The translations under genes and the position numbers were made by a program. A DNA stretch of 50,198 nt from assembly GCF_020252405.1 (NCBI RefSeq), contig NZ_JADCDA010000012.1:1-50198 (forward strand), in the 5' to 3' direction. Below are positions 44,423 to 50,198 of the stretch, in pieces (within the stretch, counting starts at the first letter, position 1; every line of letters begins with the position of its first letter). Source of the DNA: Aestuariivirga sp. (GTDB lineage Bacteria > Pseudomonadota > Alphaproteobacteria > Rhizobiales > Aestuariivirgaceae). The notes below the pieces were generated by a model, which saw only the letters and a list, made by a program, of their open reading frames with translations, made no database searches and was not told the DNA's origin.

Positions 44423-44996
44423 GCTTGACCGCCTCGTGCCGGTGGCAATCGACGAGGTGGTCGTTCACCAGCCCGCAGGCCTGCATGAAGGCATAGACGA
44501 TGGTGGGGCCGACGAAGCGGAAGCCGCGCTTTGCGAGGTCCTTTGACATCTTTTCGGCCAGCGGCGTCCTGGCCGGGATGTCGCTCATGCTCCGCAAGCG
44601 GTTCTGCAGCGGCACGCCGTCAAGAAAGTCCCACAGATAGGCGGAGAAATCCGGAATCGCCAGATAGGCCCGCGCATTGGTGACGCTCGCTTCGATCTTC
44701 AGGCGATTGCGCACGATGCCCGCATCCTGCATCAGGCGCTCGAGCTTTGCGGGGCTGTAGCGCGCCATCTTTTCCGGATCGAAACCGTCGAAGGCGGCGC
44801 GGAAATTGTCGCGCTTCCGGAGGATGGTGATCCATGACAGCCCCGCCTGGAAGCCGTCGAGCAGCAGCTTCTCAAACAGTGCCTGCGAGTCATATTCCGG
44901 CACGCCCCATTCCGTGTCGTGATAGGCCACATAGAGCGGGTCGGCGCCGCACCAGCCGCAGCGGCACAGGCCGTCCGCGTGTTTCACCGCGCTCAT
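44412..44996 (-). CDS. tag: DNA-3-methyladenine glycosylase I
   Basis: 194 residues, the usual length. It removes 3-methyladenine from alkylated DNA. The N-terminal C-R-C-G-W-C and the C-terminal H-L-V-D-C-H-R-H hold the zinc ligands. Y-H-D-T-E-W-G-V-P and F-E-K-L-L-L-D-G-F-Q-A-G-L-S-W are the family core with the base-pocket residues. It overlaps ygfZ by four bases and the HD gene by 11, so it is translated as part of that operon. Confidence 0.96.
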   Translation of the reverse strand: MSAVKHADGLCRCGWCGADPLYVAYHDTEWGVPEYDSQALFEKLLLDGFQAGLSWITILRKRDNFRAAFDGFDPEKMARYSPAKLERLMQDAGIVRNRLKIEASVTNARAYLAIPDFSAYLWDFLDGVPLQNRLRSMSDIPARTPLAEKMSKDLAKRGFRFVGPTIVYAFMQACGLVNDHLVDCHRHEAVKHAA

Positions 44997-45808
44997 GCCG
45001 CCCCCGGAACTTCGTATCTGGCCCAGGCGGGCTTCAGCACCGTCACGGTCGCGCCATCGGCGACAAGCGGGGCCGTGGCCTCCGCCAGCCGGTCAAGACG
45101 GATAAGAGCCAGTGCCCGTGTCCCTGATGAGGAGAGCAGGGTGCCGATCTGTTTGACGCCTGAGCTGATCCCGGTGCCCCTGTGCGGCGCAGCTCCGCCC
45201 ACCACCACCGGCAGGATGCGGCTTCTCGCCGTGCCCCGGTGCTCCATGCGTGACACCACTTCCTGGCCCACATAGCAGCCCTTCCTGAAATTCACCCCGC
45301 CAAGCTGGTCGAGATTGGCCTCATGCGGGAAGAACTCGCCTGAACCCAGGTCGGCCTCCGAATCCGCAAGCCCCGCCGCGATGCGCGCCGCATCATAGCC
45401 CTCGGCCTCGCCCTCGGGCGCGCCCATCATCCGCCAGCCGATGTCCTCACTGCGCGGGTCGCGGTAGCCGCCGGCTGCCGCCACCGGCGAAACTCCAACC
45501 GCAAGCTCGTCCCGCGCCGCGATCTCCACTTTGGCGCGGAGCCTGTACATCGCAAGCCGCTTCATCAAATCCGACCGCTGCCCCGCCGCGCAGTCGATCA
45601 GATAGCCGTCGCCGTCCCTCAGCACCATGATGTCGAACAGGATTTTGCCTTGCGGGGTCAGCAGCGCGGCATAGGCCGCCTGGCCCGGGCCCAGGTGGTC
45701 GATGTCGGACGTGAGCAGGTTGTGCAGGAAATGGCCAGCCTCCGGCCCCCGGACCGCAATCACGGACCGGCCGGGGAGGCGTCCGGCCCGAAAATCAAAG
45801 TTTTGCAT
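44993..45808 (-). CDS. ygfZ: YgfZ/GcvT-like folate-binding protein
   Basis: 271 residues from M-Q-N-F-D-F. YgfZ binds tetrahydrofolate and supports repair or assembly of certain Fe-S enzymes such as MiaB. The diagnostic K-G-C-Y-V-G-Q-E lies near residue 190, with F-L-H-N-L-L-T-S-D and G-K-I-L-F-D-I toward the N-terminus. It leads the operon with tag, the HD hydrolase and the phosphatase. It is divergent from the dihydroorotase gene with about 70 bases between. Confidence 0.88.
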   Translation of the reverse strand: MQNFDFRAGRLPGRSVIAVRGPEAGHFLHNLLTSDIDHLGPGQAAYAALLTPQGKILFDIMVLRDGDGYLIDCAAGQRSDLMKRLAMYRLRAKVEIAARDELAVGVSPVAAAGGYRDPRSEDIGWRMMGAPEGEAEGYDAARIAAGLADSEADLGSGEFFPHEANLDQLGGVNFRKGCYVGQEVVSRMEHRGTARSRILPVVVGGAAPHRGTGISSGVKQIGTLLSSSGTRALALIRLDRLAEATAPLVADGATVTVLKPAWARYEVPGAA

Positions 45809-45879
45809 CTCTGTTGCTTCGTTCGCGATCCACATTTACGAAGACCGGGAACAACCTGCAAGGAAAGCCGGGCCATTCC

Positions 45880-47205
45880 ATGCCGTTCCACGCCGAATTG
45901 ATCCTGAAGGGCGGCATCGTCGTCAACCATGACGGGGTGGGCCAGCGTGACATTGCCGTGTCCGGAGGGCGCATCGCCGCAATCGGCTCTTTTGGCGCGG
46001 ATCAGGCGGGCGAGGTCATCGACTGCACGGGCCTCCATATCCTGCCAGGCGTCGTCGACAGCCAGGTGCACCTCAGGGAGCCCGGGGCCGAGCATAAGGA
46101 AGACCTCGAAACCGGCGGCCGTGCTGCCGTGATGGGCGGCGTCACCGGCGTCTTCGAGATGCCCAACACCAGCCCCCTCACCACGGACGCGGACACGCTC
46201 GCCGACAAGGTTCGCCGCGCCACCAACCGCATGTATTGCGACTTCGCCTTCTACATGGGCGGCACGCGGGAGAACGCGCATATGCTGGGCGAGCTGGAGC
46301 TGCTGCCCGGCTGCGTCGGCGTCAAGGTGTTCATGGGCTCCTCCACCGGTTCGCTGCTGGTTGATGACGACAAGGGCGTGGCCCGCATCCTCGCCAATAT
46401 CCGCCGCCGCGCCGCCTTCCACTCGGAAGACGAGGACCGGCTGAACGAAAGGAAGCACCTGCGCGTCGCGGGCGACCCATCGAGCCACTATGTCTGGCGC
46501 GATGCCGAGGCCGCGCGGCTGTGCACCGAGCGCCTCGTCAGGCTTGCCCGCGAGGCGCACAAGCGCATTCATGTGCTGCACATTTCCACCGCCGACGAGT
46601 TCCCCATTCTCGCCGCCGCGCGCGACGTGGCGAGCCTGGAGGTGACGCCCAACCACCTCGTCTTCACGTCGGAGGATTACGCCCGCCTCGGCAACCTGCT
46701 GCAGATGAACCCGCCGATGCGCGAGCCCCATCACAAAGACGGCATCTGGAAGGCTGTGCAATCGGGTCTCGTCGATGTGCTGGGCTCGGACCATGCGCCC
46801 CACACGCTGGAGGAGAAGGCCAGGCCCTATCCCGCCTCGCCTTCGGGCATGCCCGGCGTGCAGACGCTGGTGCCCGTCATGCTCGACTGCGTGAACAAAG
46901 GGCTCCTCACCATCGAACGCTTTGTCGACCTCACCTCGCACGGCCCCAACCGCATCTTCGGCATGGCCTCCAAGGGCCGCATCGCTGAAGGCTATGATGC
47001 TGACTTCACCATCGTCGACCTGAAGGCGAAACGCACCATCACCAACGGCTGGATCGAAAGCCGCTGCAAGTGGACGCCGCATGACGGCCGCGAGGTGACG
47101 GGCTGGCCCGTCGGTGCCATGATCCGCGGCCGCCGCGTCATGTGGAACGGCGAGATCATCGGCAAGGCCCATGGCCGGCCCATCCGCTTCGTGGAAGCGC
47201 TTTAG
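45880..47205 (+). CDS. pyrC: dihydroorotase-family amidohydrolase
   Basis: 441 residues of the class I (long) type. It closes carbamoyl-aspartate to dihydroorotate in pyrimidine synthesis. D-S-Q-V-H-L-R-E-P-G near 62-71 holds the first metal ligands and substrate Arg; the later F-M-G-S-S-T-G, H-V-L-H-I-S-T-A and L-G-S-D-H-A-P-H-T motifs complete the binuclear zinc site. The usual first-motif D-x-H is here Q-V-H, so one metal ligand is altered; some family members tolerate this. The start at ATG 45880 has AAGGAAAG rather far upstream; a TTG at 45814 is also open. An allantoinase-like role is less likely. Confidence 0.85.
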   Translation: MPFHAELILKGGIVVNHDGVGQRDIAVSGGRIAAIGSFGADQAGEVIDCTGLHILPGVVDSQVHLREPGAEHKEDLETGGRAAVMGGVTGVFEMPNTSPLTTDADTLADKVRRATNRMYCDFAFYMGGTRENAHMLGELELLPGCVGVKVFMGSSTGSLLVDDDKGVARILANIRRRAAFHSEDEDRLNERKHLRVAGDPSSHYVWRDAEAARLCTERLVRLAREAHKRIHVLHISTADEFPILAAARDVASLEVTPNHLVFTSEDYARLGNLLQMNPPMREPHHKDGIWKAVQSGLVDVLGSDHAPHTLEEKARPYPASPSGMPGVQTLVPVMLDCVNKGLLTIERFVDLTSHGPNRIFGMASKGRIAEGYDADFTIVDLKAKRTITNGWIESRCKWTPHDGREVTGWPVGAMIRGRRVMWNGEIIGKAHGRPIRFVEAL

Positions 47206-47308
47206 AGCGGGTTTCGGTTCAGTGGACTCGAAACCTGCTCTGTCTCTTTGTTTGGTCGCATTTTCGACGGTCAACCGGTGTCCATTTGACCTGAGAGTGC
47301 TTAGAAAA
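47204..47308. repeat. rhizobial-type intergenic repeat with 13-bp hairpin
   Basis: AGAGCGGGTTTCG (47204-47216) pairs with CGAAACCTGCTCT (47229-47241) with a single mismatch. It is followed by CTTTGTTTGGTCGCATTTTC and TTGACCTGAGAGTGCTTAGA. The whole arrangement, including the trailing half, resembles a repeat often seen after genes in Rhizobium and Mesorhizobium. It begins inside the dihydroorotase stop codon and ends 12 bases before the next ATG, so it may terminate the first gene. It differs from the GCATGATC element. Confidence 0.6.
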
Positions 47309-47319
47309 AGGAAAACACC

Positions 47320-48303
47320 ATGTCCTTCCGTGCCATTCTCATCAGCGAGACAGACGCCGGCCAGAAGGCGGAACTGACCCGCCTTGAGGAGTCAGACCTG
47401 ATGGAGGGTGACGTCACCGTCGATGTCACGCACTCCTCCGTCAACTACAAGGACGGCCTCAACATCACCGGCAAGGCGCCGATCGCGCGGCGCTTTCCGT
47501 TGATCCCCGGCATCGACTTCGCCGGCGTCGTGCGCGCCTCCGCCAATCCGCGCTGGAAGGCGGGCGACCGCGTGGTGTTGAACGGCTATGGCGTGGGCGA
47601 GGGCCACCACGGCGGCTTTTCGGAAGTCGCCCGCCTCAGCGGCGATTGGCTGGTTCCTGCGCCTGAGGGCTGGACGGCGGCCGACTGCATGTCGGCCGGT
47701 GTCGCGGGCTACACCGCCATGCTCTGCGTCATGGCGCTGGAAGAGCAGGGCGTGAAGCCGTCGGATGGCGAGATTCTCGTCACCGGTGCGGCGGGCGGCG
47801 TGGGCACGACGGCGGTCGTCATCCTCGCCGGGCTCGGCTACCGCGTTATCGCCTCGACGGGCCGCGTCTCGGAGGAGCCGTTCCTCAAGAGCCTCGGTGC
47901 GGCCGGCGTCGTTGACCGCGACGGGTTCAACGGGCCGGTGAAGGCGCTGGCCAAGGCGCGCTGGGCGGGTTGCATCGACAGCGTTGGCTCCACCACGCTG
48001 GCCAATGTCATCTCGCAGATGAACCCGGACGCAACCGTCGCCGCCTGCGGCAATGCGCAAGGCATGGACCTTCCCACCAACGTTGCCCCCTTCATCCTGC
48101 GCGGCGTCAAACTCGTCGGCGTCAATTCCGTCTCGACACCCATGCCGCGCCGCCTCAAGGTGTGGGAACGGCTGGTGCAGGACCTTGACCTCGCGAAGCT
48201 CCACGCGCTGACGACGCATGTGAAGCTCGAAGACGTGCCGCGGGTCGCCGCCGACATCGTGGCGGGCAAGGTGAAGGGCCGGGTCGTCGTCGATATCGCA
48301 TAG
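47320..48303 (+). CDS. acuI: AcuI/YhdH-type acryloyl-CoA reductase (MDR family)
   Basis: 327 residues, a zinc-free medium-chain reductase. NADPH-dependent reduction of acryloyl-CoA to propionyl-CoA, used in 3-hydroxypropionate and DMSP metabolism. Markers are S-V-N-Y-K-D-G-L near 40-47, F-P-L-I-P-G-I-D-F-A-G-V-V, V-T-G-A-A-G-G-V-G near 148-156 (nucleotide binding) and the YhdH-type N-G-Y-G-V-G-E-G-H-H-G-G. AAGGAAAACACC precedes the ATG. The physiological substrate is inferred from the family. Confidence 0.87.
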   Translation: MSFRAILISETDAGQKAELTRLEESDLMEGDVTVDVTHSSVNYKDGLNITGKAPIARRFPLIPGIDFAGVVRASANPRWKAGDRVVLNGYGVGEGHHGGFSEVARLSGDWLVPAPEGWTAADCMSAGVAGYTAMLCVMALEEQGVKPSDGEILVTGAAGGVGTTAVVILAGLGYRVIASTGRVSEEPFLKSLGAAGVVDRDGFNGPVKALAKARWAGCIDSVGSTTLANVISQMNPDATVAACGNAQGMDLPTNVAPFILRGVKLVGVNSVSTPMPRRLKVWERLVQDLDLAKLHALTTHVKLEDVPRVAADIVAGKVKGRVVVDIA

Positions 48304-48304
48304 G

Positions 48305-48323
48305 GCATGATCCGCAAAAAGTG
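48305..48323 (+). repeat. half copy of the palindromic repeat element
   Basis: GCATGATCCGCAAAAAGTG is the left arm alone, with one extra A, directly ahead of the LysE gene start codon. The right arm is missing, as if the rest was lost by deletion when the genes came together. Confidence 0.8.
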
Positions 48324-48953
48324 ATGGATGTCTCGCTGCTCTTCATCGGCATGGCCATCGGCCTTGCGGTGACAGCGCCGCTCGGGCCGGTCAGTATTCT
48401 CGTCATCCGCAACGCCATCCGGCGCGGCTTCGCGGTGGCGTTTCTCGTGGGCTTCGGCGCGGTGGCGGCGGACGTGCTTTATGCCGCGGCCGCTGCCTAC
48501 GGCGTCAGCTGGGTGTCACATCTGATCGGGGCCTATGCCCGGCCGCTGCTCCTCGGCGGCGGCGTGCTGCTGGTCATCACCGGCGTCTGGCTGGCGCGCA
48601 AGCGGCCGGAGCTCTCCATGACCGGGGTCGGCGAAGTGCAGACCGCGAAACTTGCCAGCAATATATTGGCGGGTTTCGGCCTCACCATCTCGAACCCGGG
48701 AGAGTTCTTCGGGTTCCTCGCCATCTTCGGCGCCATGAGCGGCGTGTTGCGGCTGCATGAGGATGCGGCAAGGCCGCCCACGGTGATCGCAGGCGTGGCC
48801 CTGGGCGGAATTGTATGGTGGCTGTTGCTGAGTTTTCTGGTCTCGCGCTTCCGCGCCCGGATCGGCGGAACCATGCTGGCGCGCATCAGCCGCTGGACGG
48901 GAATTCTGATCGCCGCCTTCGGTTTCGCGTTGCTGATGCAGGCGCTCGCCTGA
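48324..48953 (+). CDS. LysE/RhtB-family amino-acid exporter
   Basis: About 209 residues with six predicted membrane helices. G-L-A-V-T-A-P-L-G-P-V-S-I-L-V-I-R near 13-29 is the LysE signature, followed by G-F-A-V-A-F-L-V-G-F-G-A and L-T-I-S-N-P-G-E-F. Such proteins export amino acids or related metabolites. The start at ATG 48324 has no good ribosome site because the half repeat occupies the position; a GTG at 48321 is in frame. Confidence 0.85.
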   Translation: MDVSLLFIGMAIGLAVTAPLGPVSILVIRNAIRRGFAVAFLVGFGAVAADVLYAAAAAYGVSWVSHLIGAYARPLLLGGGVLLVITGVWLARKRPELSMTGVGEVQTAKLASNILAGFGLTISNPGEFFGFLAIFGAMSGVLRLHEDAARPPTVIAGVALGGIVWWLLLSFLVSRFRARIGGTMLARISRWTGILIAAFGFALLMQALA

Positions 48954-48954
48954 C

Positions 48955-49221
48955 CTACTGGCGGGCGCGGACGAGCGAGAACTCGCCGCTGCGCACGCGC
49001 TCCGGCAGGCGCGCGCACATCTCCGCCACCGGCTCCTCGCCATAGGTGGAGATGAGTTCGGACAGCGCGGCGAAGATCGCGGCGGTGGCAATGCAGTCCG
49101 GGTCCACGCCTTCATAGGCGGCTTCATCCCAGGCATCGCGCAGGAATTGCAGCGCCAGCTGCTTTTCGGCGGCGGCGCCGGCATCGATCGGGCGGGAGAA
49201 ATTCTTCAGCATGCTGTCCAT
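48955..49221 (-). CDS. small helical hypothetical protein
   Basis: 88 residues, mostly helical and acidic. W-D-E-A-A-Y-E-G-V-D-P-D-C-I-A-T-A-A-I-F-A-A-L precedes L-I-S-T-Y-G-E-E-P-V-A-E-M-C-A. No membrane or signal segment. I believe similar small proteins occur in related alphaproteobacteria, but I cannot name a family. It is convergent with the LysE gene. The next minus-strand gene upstream is the NUDIX hydrolase, across an 80-bp gap that holds GGCCCG-GCG-CGGGCC at 49266. Confidence 0.65.
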   Translation of the reverse strand: MDSMLKNFSRPIDAGAAAEKQLALQFLRDAWDEAAYEGVDPDCIATAAIFAALSELISTYGEEPVAEMCARLPERVRSGEFSLVRARQ

Positions 49222-49300
49222 CGTTTCGCGGCATCGCTCCGCACTCTGAGGCGATCATAGCAAGCGGCCCGGCGCGGGCCAGCCGCCGCTTAAAGGAGGG

Positions 49301-49750
49301 TTAACCGCCGCGGCCCAAATCTTGAACGCCGTTAAGCATCTGGCGCGCCCTGGCAATGGCTTCGTGCATGTTGGGAGCAAGCCTGAAGCCTTGCAGCCGG
49401 TCCGGGTCGGCCCAGACGGCCGCCGCCGCATCGCTCGCAGGCAAGGGCTCCCCGGGGCCCGCAACGCCGAGATAGGAGGCGATCACGTAGTGCGCCGCGA
49501 GGAGGCCGCTGCCATCTCTGCGGATCACGTCATAAAGGCCGAGCAGGCCGCGGAACTCCGCCGTCATTCCCGTTTCCTCGCGCAGTTCGCGGGCGGCGGC
49601 GTCTTGGAGTGTCTCGCCCGGTTCCACGTGGCCTCCGGGGAAAGCCCAGATGCCCTTCGGCGGCTTTGCCCGCTCGACCAGCAGCACCTTGCCGTCACGC
49701 CAGATGGAGGCCGAGACGCCGAGCTTCGGCCACTGTTGCTCATCCGCCAT
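49301..49750 (-). CDS. NUDIX hydrolase
   Basis: 149 residues. The NUDIX box [10 protein letters not shown], then [10 protein letters not shown] at about residues 39-61 matches G-x5-E-x7-R-E-U-x-E-E-x-G. It hydrolyses a nucleoside diphosphate linked to another group, and the cofactor preference is not visible. The divergent start is 19 bases from the YedK-like gene, so the two must share a very short control region. Pairing with a DNA-damage protein would fit nucleotide sanitation, but that is inference. Confidence 0.87.
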   Translation of the reverse strand: MADEQQWPKLGVSASIWRDGKVLLVERAKPPKGIWAFPGGHVEPGETLQDAAARELREETGMTAEFRGLLGLYDVIRRDGSGLLAAHYVIASYLGVAGPGEPLPASDAAAAVWADPDRLQGFRLAPNMHEAIARARQMLNGVQDLGRGG

Positions 49751-49769
49751 TCGTGATTATCTCCGCCCC

Positions 49770-50198
49770 ATGTGCGGACTCTATAGCCTGTCGAAGACGC
49801 CGCGGGAAACCAAAGCCTGGTTCGGATACCCGGAGGATGAGGATTTCCCGCCGCGCGCCCATGTGGCGCCGGGCCAGCCCATCGCCGTGGTGCGGATGGA
49901 CAATGGCGCCCGCCATTTCGCGCTGGTGCGCTGGGGCTTCATCCCCTCCTGGGTGAGGCAGGTGAAGCCCGGCAAGCCGCTCATCAACGCGCGCGGCGAA
50001 ACGGTGATGGAGAAGCCCTCCTTCAGGAGCGCCATGCGCCGCCGCCGCTGCCTCGTGCCGGCCGATGGCTATTACGAATGGTCAGGCGCCGAGGGCCGCA
50101 AGACGCCCTTCTTCGTGCAACGCCCGGACAAGGGCCTCTTCGCGCTCGCCGGCCTGTGGGAGCACTGGATGGGGGCTGATGGCTCCGAACTCGAAACC
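49770..50198 (+). CDS. SOS response-associated protein, YedK/HMCES type (cut by window edge)
   Basis: First 143 residues of the SRAP family. M-C-G-L-Y-S gives the essential Cys2, which becomes the N-terminus after Met removal and cross-links to abasic sites in single-stranded DNA. L-V-R-W-G-F-I-P-S-W and N-A-R-G-E-T are the substrate-binding blocks, P-A-D-G-Y-Y-E-W holds the catalytic Glu, and L-A-G-L-W-E-H-W follows. The C-terminal part lies outside the window. Confidence 0.93.
   Translation, partial: MCGLYSLSKTPRETKAWFGYPEDEDFPPRAHVAPGQPIAVVRMDNGARHFALVRWGFIPSWVRQVKPGKPLINARGETVMEKPSFRSAMRRRRCLVPADGYYEWSGAEGRKTPFFVQRPDKGLFALAGLWEHWMGADGSELET

Overview
The window is about 50 kb of high-GC DNA (mid-60s percent by eye) with the gene content of an alphaproteobacterium of the order Hyphomicrobiales (Rhizobiales). 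Pointers to this are homospermidine synthase, an ExoR-like periplasmic Sel1-repeat protein, the recG / sdhE-mfd neighbourhood, a hexameric-type citrate synthase, a ComEC that has lost its metallo-beta-lactamase active site, and many copies of a palindromic repeat (core GCATGATCCGCAAA ... TTTGCGGATCATGC) of the kind scattered through rhizobial genomes. I cannot name the genus. No rRNA, tRNA or CRISPR array was recognised.

Layout. 1-2.8 kb: tail of an IS110 transposase, then a minus-strand cluster of a small membrane protein, an NAPE-PLD-like metallo-hydrolase and an NhaD/ArsB-type antiporter. 2.9-5.9 kb: one large fused restriction-methyltransferase (type IIG-like). 6.4-12.6 kb: copper-exporting ATPase with a probable CueR/HmrR operator, a D-amino-acid transaminase-like enzyme, and an operon of a class III aminotransferase with a glutamine-synthetase-like ligase. 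12.6-29.1 kb: mostly core genes (gltA, gltX, comEC, chorismate mutase, an old-yellow-enzyme flavoprotein, ExoR-like protein, DUF454 and DUF502 membrane proteins, recG, sdhE, mfd), with palindromic repeats in the gaps. 29.1-34.6 kb: a 63-bp-period repeat array, a DsbA-like oxidoreductase, the wreck of an acyl-CoA ligase interrupted by the same repeat, an orphan YejA-like solute-binding protein and homospermidine synthase. 34.7-36.9 kb: an APC permease in one operon with three small membrane proteins. 37.7-39.8 kb: parE.

39.8-43.2 kb is the accessory part. It starts with a second, lower-GC copy of the parE 3' end. Then come an AT-rich Panacea antitoxin gene overlapping an unrecognised partner (a candidate toxin-antitoxin pair), a VapBC module with a perfect 10-bp operator dyad, and an MT-A70 DNA methyltransferase whose partner, a BglII-family endonuclease, survives only as its first ~24 and last ~20 codons fused by an internal deletion. 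A second copy of the vapC 3' end and an IS5-type transposase fragment follow. This looks like a small, partly decayed defence/addiction island inserted next to parE.

43.3-50.2 kb returns to housekeeping genes: a ygfZ-tag-HD hydrolase-phosphatase operon, a dihydroorotase, an AcuI-like reductase, a LysE exporter, a NUDIX hydrolase and the start of a YedK/HMCES-type abasic-site protein.

The parts most likely to be new are the Panacea partner gene, the permease with three small subunits, and the evidence of decay at repeats (restriction enzyme relic, acyl-CoA ligase relic, parE tail duplicate).
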